64,000 nt of DNA from an uncultured Porphyromonadaceae bacterium (GTDB lineage Bacteria > Bacteroidota > Bacteroidia > Bacteroidales > Muribaculaceae), in contig CABUVO010000010.1 in the NCBI GenBank assembly GCA_902495075.1, positions 1 to 64,000 of the forward strand, in the 5' to 3' direction. This document shows positions 34,741 to 43,357 of this stretch, in pieces. Each line of letters begins with the position of its first letter. Positions within the stretch are counted from its first letter, which is position 1. Both the position numbers and the translations under genes were made by a program. Under the pieces are notes generated by a model. That model searched no databases. It was not told the DNA's origin and saw nothing but the letters and a program-made list of their open reading frames with translations.

Positions 34741-35068
34741 ATTCCGGGACATAGATAATATCTCCGTTTTCAAGCTCATATGCAACTCCCACGCGTTTTC
34801 CCTTGTTGGATGATGGATCAGAATCTTCTGATGGAGTGTATCTGTTGATTTTCTCACCCTCTTTGGTGATTATCTCCATATTGTCTTTTCCGGGATTCTT
34901 GACCATGGTGAAATCTTCCTGAGAAAACATCTCAGTCATGTTATATCTGCTGACGAGTGCCACCATTAGCGCTACGGCAAACACCATCGCTACATCAAAA
35001 AGGTTACTGACCACACTCATCGGATCGGAATCTTCGCTTTTGCGAAGTAATGAACGTCTTCTTCTCAT
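34739..35068 (-). CDS. DUF2149 family protein, HmuV-position
   Basis: A 109-residue protein with a basic N-terminus (MRRRRSLLRKSEDSDPM), one membrane segment (about 20-42) and a short periplasmic domain. DUF2149 proteins sit beside ExbB/TolQ-like channel genes and CobN-like genes in Bacteroidetes and archaea, and resemble ExbD in topology. In the hmu operon of Porphyromonas a gene of this kind is last. Its start overlaps the stop of the ExbB-like gene by 4 bases. It likely forms the second subunit of a proton- or sodium-driven motor acting on HmuS. Confidence 0.75.
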   Translation of the reverse strand: MRRRRSLLRKSEDSDPMSVVSNLFDVAMVFAVALMVALVSRYNMTEMFSQEDFTMVKNPGKDNMEIITKEGEKINRYTPSEDSDPSSNKGKRVGVAYELENGDIIYVPE

Positions 35069-35679
35069 GCCGCTTCGTTGTTGGTTTTATCCGTTTGTTT
35101 TAAAACTTCTGCCAGATATTCCAGCATGGTGACATTTGCCACAGCCCATCTCTCTTTAATCTGCTGGGTGAGGAAGCCGACTGCACTGACTACAAGACCT
35201 ACAACCGTAGTGGCAAATGCTACCTGCATATTGTATGCCATTGATGCGATGTCGCCTGACGCAAGCCCTACAAGGGCAGGTCCCATAGGGATGAGTGTTC
35301 CCATAAGACCCAATATCGGTCCCATCTTTGTGAGCACCTTTGACGTGGCAATCTCTTTGTCAGCATCAAGTTCGTATTCAGAAAGAAGAAGGTCTGTTGC
35401 CGGTCCGTTCCCTTTGTTCTCAATTAGTTTCTTGGCATATGCCGTAACTACCGCTTTATCTTTGGAAAAAAGAATCTTCTCCAGCTCTGCATTGTTTCCA
35501 GGTGTCAGTGCTTTGATTTGCGGATAAAGAGCGGCAGCTGTTTTCTTTTGGTTCATATATTGTCCGAAAAAGACACCGATGAGGATTATTGCCCTGATAA
35601 AGAAGAAAATTAACAGAACAATCACCGGCACCAACAATCCGGTTGAAATCCAGTAAAGGATGTTGGATATTGCATTCAT
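35065..35679 (-). CDS. MotA/TolQ/ExbB-type proton channel protein
   Basis: A 204-residue inner-membrane protein with three hydrophobic segments: about 8-32, 112-140 (LGLMGTLIPMGPALVGLASGD) and 148-170 (AFATTVVGLVVSAVGF). The MGTLIPMGPALVGL and FATTVVGLVVS segments are family signatures. ExbB-type channels use ion flow to drive a partner. Here the partner is probably DUF2149, and through it the CobN-like chelatase encoded two genes upstream, not the ordinary TonB complex. It follows the 233-aa membrane protein by about 50 bases. Confidence 0.85.
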   Translation of the reverse strand: MNAISNILYWISTGLLVPVIVLLIFFFIRAIILIGVFFGQYMNQKKTAAALYPQIKALTPGNNAELEKILFSKDKAVVTAYAKKLIENKGNGPATDLLLSEYELDADKEIATSKVLTKMGPILGLMGTLIPMGPALVGLASGDIASMAYNMQVAFATTVVGLVVSAVGFLTQQIKERWAVANVTMLEYLAEVLKQTDKTNNEAA

Positions 35680-35730
35680 ATCTTTATTTATAAATTTTTA
35701 GGTTATAGCTATTATTCGTAAATTTTAATT

Positions 35731-36432
35731 TTACTCTCGCGAAAGTTTTTTAAGTTTCTTATTTGTCGATATCCTGAAATATATCAATCCGCCACAGAGC
35801 CCTATGATCATAATGATGAATATGGCTCCGAGTGCCTGCCATTCTACGGAATTGGTGCCTATGGCGGCGGTGCGTCCGTTCACCGTGGCAATAATTCCGA
35901 GGGCAGCTGTGAGCAGATTGATCAAGAACATGAGTTCCAATCGCAAATCCGCTTCGGGAAGAAGATATTTCATTCCCCATACCAACACGGGCACGATAAC
36001 AAGCGTTCCGGCTCCCGTGATCCACCCGATTGTTGTGAAATCCACTCCAGGCATGGAGAAGATTATTCCCACGAGCAACGAATATAATGCCGGAAAAAGG
36101 AGAATCCCGGGCACCCACAATGATATTGCGAGCATTATAGAACCCCATCTGTTAAGTTTCCCGGTTATCTGGGAAGACATCAGAACACAGAAACATATCT
36201 GGAATGCCACATCAATAGTGAGGAGCACTGAAGTATCGAGCATCAACTCCGGACGCGACAACCAATCGGCGATCTGTGTCTTTGACTGTTCACTTGCTGA
36301 TTCTGTGGCGAGCCCGAGAAACAACAGTGGAATCAGACATAGCACGGCAATCCCTATCGGTCGATGGTATGTGAGTTTCAGAATGAAATTGAAACCGACC
36401 AGAATCAGTATTATCAATACCACTGTTTCCAT
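35731..36432 (-). CDS. Polytopic membrane protein of the hmu operon, HmuT-position
   Basis: A 233-residue inner-membrane protein with about six hydrophobic segments and short loops. I do not recognise a Pfam family with certainty. The start codon overlaps the HmuS stop by one base (TAATG), so translation is coupled. Its place between HmuS and the ExbB-like gene matches the small membrane gene of the Porphyromonas hmuYRSTUV operon. A role in anchoring the chelatase or moving the released metal is inference. Confidence 0.65.
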   Translation of the reverse strand: METVVLIILILVGFNFILKLTYHRPIGIAVLCLIPLLFLGLATESASEQSKTQIADWLSRPELMLDTSVLLTIDVAFQICFCVLMSSQITGKLNRWGSIMLAISLWVPGILLFPALYSLLVGIIFSMPGVDFTTIGWITGAGTLVIVPVLVWGMKYLLPEADLRLELMFLINLLTAALGIIATVNGRTAAIGTNSVEWQALGAIFIIMIIGLCGGLIYFRISTNKKLKKLSRE

Positions 36433-39400
36433 TATTCTTTCTCAGCATTTTTGCGGCGACGACGTATCACAACAACCATAATTATTAATGCCAGAACAAC
36501 ACAGACGGCAACGATAAGTCCGTTAATCCGGTTTGTTGTTGTTTCGGTGTTGTTGAGTTCCTCACGTTTCATCACTTTCCCATCGTTTTCTCCCGATACA
36601 TTCTCGGCTCTTACGGATGCCACTGCAGCATCGTAGGAAGCTGCGGACTCTTTGGAAACCTTAGATTTGATGAAATCACGAAGTTTGGCATTGTCGCATA
36701 CGAAACCTGAACAAGCCGCACCATGTTTCTCTACCATTTCCGTGTGCAGTTCAGCTATTGTCTTTGTTTGTTCGGCGGATGCATTCCACATCCCTTTGCG
36801 GATAGTTTCGAGCATTACAGCCGTCATCTCCTGAAGAGCGGCAGGATTGACATTTGAAAAATGGTCTTTCAATCCGAGTCCGTTTTTATCTTTGACATAG
36901 GTGTCATAGATATCATTCCAGAGTTCGTCATCGATAACATCGGGCTTCATCACATTCCATCCATAAGTGTTGCGGATCACGTCAGCCACGGCGGAGGCAT
37001 CTCCCGAGCCCCCTTTCATCTTTTCTTTGATGTAGGAAGGATTCAGAATCGTGGTTCGGCTCTCAATACCAATCGCCTCCTTGACTTCCTGCATTTTCAC
37101 ATTATTGCGGTTACGGTAGTCGCTAAGGTATGCTTCAGGGTCCTTGCCTGTGACATTGCGCACAGCAAGATTCATCCCACCCATGAATTCATACACGTGA
37201 TCAAGACTGAGTGCGCCCCATGTGTTGCTCTGACGCGGCTGCACCACGGCGTCCGTTCTTGTGAGGGCTGCCTCGAAGGCATAATCACGCAGCTGTTCCC
37301 AATCTTCTTCGCTGTCGTAAGCTGCTCCCATGTTGTGAATATATGTATCCGCGATCTCACTCTCTTTCTCCCATCTGTCGCCGGCTTCGACCATTGCCTG
37401 GATGCCGCTGCCGTAATTACCGTTTACGCCTCCGAACACGCGGGATGTAGAGAGTTTTCGGGCTTCTTTTGGAGAGACACCTTTGTCGACAAGGTGTTTC
37501 TCAGATGCCACAACCCCTTCTGCAACATAATTAGGGAAATTTTTGTCTTTTGCCTCGGCTGCCATCTTCACGGCTCTTCCAATAAGGAAAAGACGCGATG
37601 CCGCGAGGTCTCGCAACTGACCGGAAGTCTGAACAACCACATCGATGCGTGGACGTCCTAATTTCTCGGAAGGGATGAGAGCCAGATCAGTGACCCTGCC
37701 GAATGCATCTCTCACAGGTTCGACACCGAGCATATATAGTATCTGTGCAATTGTCGCACCTTCCGTCTCTATAAATTCACTACTCCAGAGAGTATAGCTT
37801 ACTTTGCGGGGTAGGGAATCATTATGCGCTTTCTTATATAGCGCAAGAGTGTTGTCGGCTAAAGATTTCCCTTTCTCCCATGCTACAGCCGACGGGGTCT
37901 CTTCTGCGTTTACGGCAAACATGTTTCTACCTGTGGGAAGGATGTTGGGGTTCAATATAGGGTCACCTCCCGATGTCGGAGAGATATATCCTCCATTGAG
38001 AGCATTTATAAGTGATGCCATTTCCTCTTCCGGGCTGTTGAGCAATGCTTGCCTGTATACTCCGACATTCTTCAATGCGTTTTCAACTTCTTTCACAGCC
38101 ATGGCAAATTCCATCTCCTTCGGGGGGATCTCATTCTTCCGCATCATTCGATGCCCACCCTTATGATGGGAGGATGAAGCCTTTTTACTCTTCATCGCAG
38201 CTTCCATTTTCTTGATGGCAGCTTCATCAGCTCCCATCTTTCGAGCCATCTCAAGCGCTTTCTCGGGGCTCATGCCCGGAATCATGGCATGTTTGCGATG
38301 CGGAGCTTTTCTGTCGGCAACTTTAAGCGGAACACCATTGCCCGAGGGCATCATGGCTCCCATCACCATCATTCTTGAGAACATGTCTCTTGAACCCTCT
38401 ATTGTAGCCATGGTTTTGCGAGCGCTGTCAAGTTCCGACTGTTTAACCCCGGTGATGCGGCAGATTTCTTGATCGGAGGTTTCTTTGCCGGTCTTTATAA
38501 TCTCGGATACGATTTGAGATGCTGCCGCACGATGATTCTTAATGTTTCCACCCTTTAGTTTGTAAAGGCTGAAAGCAAGAGGTTCCACTGTCATTGCGGA
38601 GGCTGTGGAGAGTATGTGCTCCGGTGCGTATGGCACACCCATAACATAGGAAGCCCCTGTGATCCTTTCGTTTGCAAGCTCTTCTGCAAAATTCTCTATT
38701 CTTGCGATATCATCGGGGGAATATGGTTTGCCCGGAACGCTGTCAAGACGGAGCTCACGATGTATGCCGAGTTGCAGAGTATATTTCTTTACCAGCAAAG
38801 AAGCTTGTTCCACAGCTTTCGGATTGGGATTGTCGACAGAGCAAGTCTTATTATAATCAGTTATTGCATCCGACAAGGTTTTGTATATACCCCTGACATT
38901 ACTTTCCATAAACGGAGGAGTAAGATAATTGATGATTCCGGCATAGCTTCTGCGCTTAGCCATCATTGCTTCTCCGACGTTTGAGGTGGAATAGATGTAG
39001 AAATGAGGCATTGTTCCGACAAGGCGATCCGACCAGTCGTTATTGCCGAGTGCAACCTGTTTTCTGGGTGTGAACTCCAGAGAACCATGTGCCCCGAAAT
39101 GGATCAGCGCATCTGCTCCGAAACCATATCTTGCCCAAAGATAGGATGCAACATAATTATGAGGGGGAGCCGCGTCTGTGCCATGCACGATTTTGAAATC
39201 ATCATCGCCCAAACCTGCTGCCGTCTGGGGAATGAGAACAACATTACCAAACTGCAGCATTGTCAACGCCGCGTTCCCATTGCCATCCTGCAGACCATGT
39301 CCGGGAAACTCGCCATCAACAGCATCGATGTCTTTTCTCATTTTTGGAGAGAAGGCTTTTGCACACCATTCATCGTAATCTTTGGGAGTTATGATCTTTG

Positions 39401-40700
39401 GATGGTTTTTCTTTACAAAATCTTCTTTGGCTCCGAGGGCATAATTATTGAAGACTTTCCCGTTTTCATTTATCATGAGCTCAAATTCCTCTGCGGAGGA
39501 GGGGAGCCCTTGAATATCGTAACCCTCCGCACGAAGGCGTTGAAGCACATTGAAGAGGGAGGGTGCTACTTCCATACCTTCTGCTACCAGTGAGTTTTGT
39601 CCGGGACCTTTGAAATAGAAAATAGAGATTTTTTTATCCTTGTTTGGTCTAGATTGAAGGGTGATATAATTGGTAATTGTATTTGTGAAGTCTTGGAGAC
39701 GGTCGGGAATTGCGGCAACATAGGGCAGACCATCCTTCCCTTCGTAATGCGCGAAAAGGGAATATGGCAGGATGGCACCATCAATTTCCGGAGTTACGAT
39801 GCTTTGAGACATGAACCCTCCGTTCATGCCCATTTTGTCGTCGACCCATTCGTGATAATCGCGGTTCACATTCAGAGGAGAAAACAGAGGGATGTTCTTA
39901 TCATCAAGGTATTTCACAACCTGATCGCCCATGCGTCCGTGTGCCATATTTATCATGGCGTTGACCTTTAAGGAATCGGCATGTCCGCCGGCAATGAAAC
40001 GTTGGATCACATTGACCGGATAAACTACGAAACCGCGCTTTTCAAATTCAGTTACCAGATCATCCGGGACACCCATTTGCCCGGTAAGTATAATCTTCGG
40101 AGCAGTCTCTTGCCATTTCCCTTTCTCTCTTAAAAATTTCTCGTAAGATGCTACCGAGGGAAACTGCAGCTCCTCATCATCTGAAGGATAATACAGAAGT
40201 GATGAAGAAGAGAGCACCGGATCGCCGGGAGTTGGGGCAAACAGTTTCTTGCCGTCTATGAATTTTCTGATATATTTCAGCATGTTACGGTAGTTGTCTT
40301 TACCACCGGTCATATATTGTTTCAGGAATTCCACATCAATAGAATCCACTGAAATTATGTCGTTCTGGGGATTAGTGACAGCAAAACTATATACAGGGGT
40401 GCCTTTGTCGGCTGCCGCTATGAGATGTTTGCGTTGATCGTCTGTGATTCTGAGTCCCATTCCGTTAACCAGAATCATATCGTAATGCGAGGCTTTGTCG
40501 AGATTGTCAACGTCCACCTCCTCAAGTTTTATGAATGAATTATCGTTTGATTTTGCTATTTCTCCAAGTGTTATCGCTTGAAAATTAACGCATGCTATGC
40601 GCGTTGTTGATGCGAAGCTTCTCCATAGCAAAATGGCTGCGCCTATGATCAAGGCGCAACCTATACTTAATAGAATGATCTTTTTTCTGATGTGTATCAT
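36432..40700 (-). CDS. hmuS: CobN/Mg-chelatase H-like protein, HmuS-type haem chelatase
   Basis: A 1422-residue protein of the CobN/BchH superfamily. Family signatures include HGRMGDQVVKYL, FYFKGPGQNSLVAEGMEV, GADALIHFGAHGSLEFTPRKQVAL and YNWALSLDHVYE-like WGALSLDHVYEFMGGMN. A hydrophobic segment lies at each end (about 8-26 and 1386-1410), with basic residues on the inner side (RKK before the first, RRRR after the second). The positive-inside rule then puts the whole body in the periplasm, unlike cytoplasmic CobN. An extra segment at about 830-865 is rich in Lys, His and Met (SHHKGGHRMM). HmuS homologues are reported to remove iron from haem without oxygen. Six bases separate it from the receptor gene. 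Confidence 0.85.
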   Translation of the reverse strand: MIHIRKKIILLSIGCALIIGAAILLWRSFASTTRIACVNFQAITLGEIAKSNDNSFIKLEEVDVDNLDKASHYDMILVNGMGLRITDDQRKHLIAAADKGTPVYSFAVTNPQNDIISVDSIDVEFLKQYMTGGKDNYRNMLKYIRKFIDGKKLFAPTPGDPVLSSSSLLYYPSDDEELQFPSVASYEKFLREKGKWQETAPKIILTGQMGVPDDLVTEFEKRGFVVYPVNVIQRFIAGGHADSLKVNAMINMAHGRMGDQVVKYLDDKNIPLFSPLNVNRDYHEWVDDKMGMNGGFMSQSIVTPEIDGAILPYSLFAHYEGKDGLPYVAAIPDRLQDFTNTITNYITLQSRPNKDKKISIFYFKGPGQNSLVAEGMEVAPSLFNVLQRLRAEGYDIQGLPSSAEEFELMINENGKVFNNYALGAKEDFVKKNHPKIITPKDYDEWCAKAFSPKMRKDIDAVDGEFPGHGLQDGNGNAALTMLQFGNVVLIPQTAAGLGDDDFKIVHGTDAAPPHNYVASYLWARYGFGADALIHFGAHGSLEFTPRKQVALGNNDWSDRLVGTMPHFYIYSTSNVGEAMMAKRRSYAGIINYLTPPFMESNVRGIYKTLSDAITDYNKTCSVDNPNPKAVEQASLLVKKYTLQLGIHRELRLDSVPGKPYSPDDIARIENFAEELANERITGASYVMGVPYAPEHILSTASAMTVEPLAFSLYKLKGGNIKNHRAAASQIVSEIIKTGKETSDQEICRITGVKQSELDSARKTMATIEGSRDMFSRMMVMGAMMPSGNGVPLKVADRKAPHRKHAMIPGMSPEKALEMARKMGADEAAIKKMEAAMKSKKASSSHHKGGHRMMRKNEIPPKEMEFAMAVKEVENALKNVGVYRQALLNSPEEEMASLINALNGGYISPTSGGDPILNPNILPTGRNMFAVNAEETPSAVAWEKGKSLADNTLALYKKAHNDSLPRKVSYTLWSSEFIETEGATIAQILYMLGVEPVRDAFGRVTDLALIPSEKLGRPRIDVVVQTSGQLRDLAASRLFLIGRAVKMAAEAKDKNFPNYVAEGVVASEKHLVDKGVSPKEARKLSTSRVFGGVNGNYGSGIQAMVEAGDRWEKESEIADTYIHNMGAAYDSEEDWEQLRDYAFEAALTRTDAVVQPRQSNTWGALSLDHVYEFMGGMNLAVRNVTGKDPEAYLSDYRNRNNVKMQEVKEAIGIESRTTILNPSYIKEKMKGGSGDASAVADVIRNTYGWNVMKPDVIDDELWNDIYDTYVKDKNGLGLKDHFSNVNPAALQEMTAVMLETIRKGMWNASAEQTKTIAELHTEMVEKHGAACSGFVCDNAKLRDFIKSKVSKESAASYDAAVASVRAENVSGENDGKVMKREELNNTETTTNRINGLIVAVCVVLALIIMVVVIRRRRKNAEKE

Positions 40701-40706
40701 ATGAAA

Positions 40707-42851
40707 CTACTTAAAAAAGTCGTCAACATCCAGAGAAAGTCCTATAGAATATGTCCTTCCTGTTGTAGGAGCGGAATTCCAATAATATATCTCAGGTTTG
40801 TAATTCAATAAGTTGTCAATTATGAAATTAATGCTGATGCCTTTCCACACTTCCTGTTGAAAAGTGAATTTCCACAGGGAATATGCTCCGTCGGTTTCGT
40901 TTTGGCTCACCGGTTTGGAGAGATATCTTCCCGACAGCGAAGCGTAAAGCTTATATACGCTGCAAAGTCTTTTCTCATAGTCAAGTCTCCAGGTAGCAGA
41001 GTGGGGACGTGGCTGAGTGAATTGAGAATCAATTGACCGTCCCCCAACATGCAGATAGTTGTAACTTGCTGAAAGTCCCAGACCCATAAGCGATCTGTAT
41101 CTTGCATTTATGTCGAGCCCTGCAACCTTCACGCCTTTCTCATTGCAATATATAGCTCCTTCTTCGCGATAGGCATCTCCCGGAAAATCCATTGTGGTGA
41201 TGCGGCTATTATAATAGTTGTAATACCCGTTGGCTGTTACGCTGTACGACCCTCCGAAATAGTCACCGCGTATATGTCCGGTTCTTTCAAGAGCCACGTT
41301 GAAATTATGGCTTCGTTCCGGTTTGAGGTCCGGATTTCCATAAATCATCTGGATTCCAGCCATATCAAAGTCCATGTACATCTCCTTCAGAGTCGGAGCA
41401 CGGAAGCCACCCGAATAAGAAGCCCGGATAGAGAAAGGTTTAAGCTTGAACATAGTTGCAACACGTGCTGTCAGTGCATTGCTTTTTGATTCGGAGAAAT
41501 AATCCTCACGCACGCTTGCAATCACATTGAACCATGATACCGGAGAATAGTCAAACTGCACGAATGCATCAACCGTGTTTTGAGAATGTTTGTCACCTTC
41601 GGCAAACTGATAGGTTGTGAGGTAGTCGTGCATGAAATCGGCTCCGGCAGTCAGGGCATTGTTTCCCCATAAATGAGTGTACAGGGCATGAACGATGTGC
41701 TGACGGTTGCTGTAGTCATGATCGTGGGTTCTGTTTCCCGATATGAAACGGGCTTTATCATACTGGTCGTAGCTATACGATACCTCAAGATTCTGGTTGC
41801 TGTCGATATCCCATATGGAACGCAATCCACCTGAATAATCGGTATAATGGTCAGTATAGTTCGCCCTGTTGCTCGTGCGGTGGAAATAAGCCCCTCTTGC
41901 AATAAACCGGAGATTGTCTGTGACCCGATAGGTCAGTCTCTCCTTAACGTTGACGGAGGTGCCACCGAATATATCGTGGATTCTGGATTGAGTGTCAAAC
42001 ACATCGGTCAGCTTGATGGTCTCGACAGTGGTGTATTGAATGGAGGAGTTGGAATTTATCTTACCCAGATTGAAACTGATGTTTCCTCCTGCCCTCCACT
42101 CGTTTCCGGCAGAACGATAGCGTGAATTGACGTTCACATGCCAGGGACGGCGGTCTTCCTTGGAAATGAGGTTTACCACTCCTCCCACTGCATTTGCGCC
42201 GTAGAGGGCGGATGATGCACCCTTCACGATTTCAACCTGTCCGACATTGTCAAGATTCAGACGATTATAATCCACATTGTCCATTGTCTCGCCGGCGAGG
42301 CGTTCACCATCAACGAGAAAAAGAATGGCATTCCCGCCGAAACCACTCATGTTGAGAGACGTTTCCTGGCTCATCGCATAACCGAATTCAAGTCCCGGTA
42401 TCTCCTCTGTGAGAAGGTCTTGAATATTTGTGGCATCGGTTTTTGAAATGTCTTCTGCCGATATGAGTCTTGTGACAACGGGCACATCTTTCAATGTCTT
42501 TGGTGTGCGGGTAGCTGTTACCACAACTTCTCCGAGTGCCGTCTCGTCGGGCGACATGCGCAGGATCTGGGGATTTTTTGATCCGGTAGGTTTCAACACG
42601 AATGTTTCCGTAACGAAGCCTACATACGATATCCTGACTTTTACAGTTTTATCCGTGTCAAGGGTAATGCTGAAATTCCCATCTCCGTCGGTCACGGCAG
42701 CTCCTTTTCCGTCAGTCATACGGACAACAGCGCCTACGAGCGGAGTTTCCTCCCCGTCGATGACCTTGCCGCGATATATTGCCGCAAGAGCATCAACGGG
42801 AAAGAATATTGCGCATATCGCAAGTATTGTCAAGAGAAGTTTCCGTGACAT
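40707..42851 (-). CDS. hmuR: TonB-dependent haem receptor, HmuR-type
   Basis: A 714-residue outer-membrane receptor. A signal peptide is followed by a carboxypeptidase-regulatory-like domain (about 24-105, GKVIDGEETPLVGAVV), a TonB box (GEVVVTATRTPK), the plug (about 120-230, VKGASSALYGANAVGG) and the barrel. FRAP (in GGFRAPTLKEMY) and NPDL (in YGNPDLKPERS) match the haem-receptor motif pair. The last residue is Lys after a Phe pair, slightly unlike the usual aromatic end. Spacings of 5 and 6 bases to its neighbours place it firmly in the operon. Confidence 0.88.
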   Translation of the reverse strand: MSRKLLLTILAICAIFFPVDALAAIYRGKVIDGEETPLVGAVVRMTDGKGAAVTDGDGNFSITLDTDKTVKVRISYVGFVTETFVLKPTGSKNPQILRMSPDETALGEVVVTATRTPKTLKDVPVVTRLISAEDISKTDATNIQDLLTEEIPGLEFGYAMSQETSLNMSGFGGNAILFLVDGERLAGETMDNVDYNRLNLDNVGQVEIVKGASSALYGANAVGGVVNLISKEDRRPWHVNVNSRYRSAGNEWRAGGNISFNLGKINSNSSIQYTTVETIKLTDVFDTQSRIHDIFGGTSVNVKERLTYRVTDNLRFIARGAYFHRTSNRANYTDHYTDYSGGLRSIWDIDSNQNLEVSYSYDQYDKARFISGNRTHDHDYSNRQHIVHALYTHLWGNNALTAGADFMHDYLTTYQFAEGDKHSQNTVDAFVQFDYSPVSWFNVIASVREDYFSESKSNALTARVATMFKLKPFSIRASYSGGFRAPTLKEMYMDFDMAGIQMIYGNPDLKPERSHNFNVALERTGHIRGDYFGGSYSVTANGYYNYYNSRITTMDFPGDAYREEGAIYCNEKGVKVAGLDINARYRSLMGLGLSASYNYLHVGGRSIDSQFTQPRPHSATWRLDYEKRLCSVYKLYASLSGRYLSKPVSQNETDGAYSLWKFTFQQEVWKGISINFIIDNLLNYKPEIYYWNSAPTTGRTYSIGLSLDVDDFFK

Positions 42852-42856
42852 CCTTT

Positions 42857-43333
42857 TTATTTTTTAGGGGCGGTGAAATAGCAGATCATCGGCATCGGCA
42901 TATTCCCGTATTGGAGACTGAGTTGCACTGTAAGTGTATTGTTAGAGAAAGAACCTGCAACGAATCCCGACATCTTTTTACCATTGGATTCCGTGTCGAA
43001 TGTGGTGCGGTCGAGTGTATAAGATCCGTTTTCTCCTGCAACCTTGATGCCGGGGATGGTGATTTCGGGTACCTGCATCGGAGGCTCACCGAATGAGGAT
43101 ATTGTCAATGATACGGTTGCATCATCTGTAGCGGTCAGGGTGAAGGTCATGTTCTCAAATGTTGATTCCTGCTGCATCACCGTGCATTTCATATCTCCTT
43201 TATATGTTCCCTCAACATTTTTTGCCGCAGGGGTGGAAGGTTCATTTTTCTCATCGTCAGAGCATGACGAAAAAACTGTGGATAAACCGATGCAAAGCAT
43301 CATTGCTGTGAGGATTGTTGTAAACTTTTTCAT
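42857..43333 (-). CDS. Calycin-like surface lipoprotein in the HmuY position
   Basis: A 158-residue lipoprotein. The lipobox ends at Cys24 (VFSSC), and the following SDDE is the acidic signal that sends Bacteroidetes lipoproteins to the cell surface. The rest is one beta-barrel-like domain of the calycin type (VEGTYKGDMKCTVM...). In Porphyromonas the first gene of the hmu operon is HmuY, a haemophore of different sequence. This protein occupies the equivalent slot and may bind haem with a different fold. Met residues are frequent near the C-terminus (YGNMPMPMICYF). Haem binding is inference. Confidence 0.7.
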   Translation of the reverse strand: MKKFTTILTAMMLCIGLSTVFSSCSDDEKNEPSTPAAKNVEGTYKGDMKCTVMQQESTFENMTFTLTATDDATVSLTISSFGEPPMQVPEITIPGIKVAGENGSYTLDRTTFDTESNGKKMSGFVAGSFSNNTLTVQLSLQYGNMPMPMICYFTAPKK

Positions 43334-43357
43334 TGTGTAAATAATTTAATTATTGAG

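Noticed and set aside
36432..40700. Cobaltochelatase CobN for B12 synthesis
   Set aside because: The membrane anchors, haem-receptor neighbour, ExbB-like gene and absence of cobalamin synthesis genes fit HmuS better.
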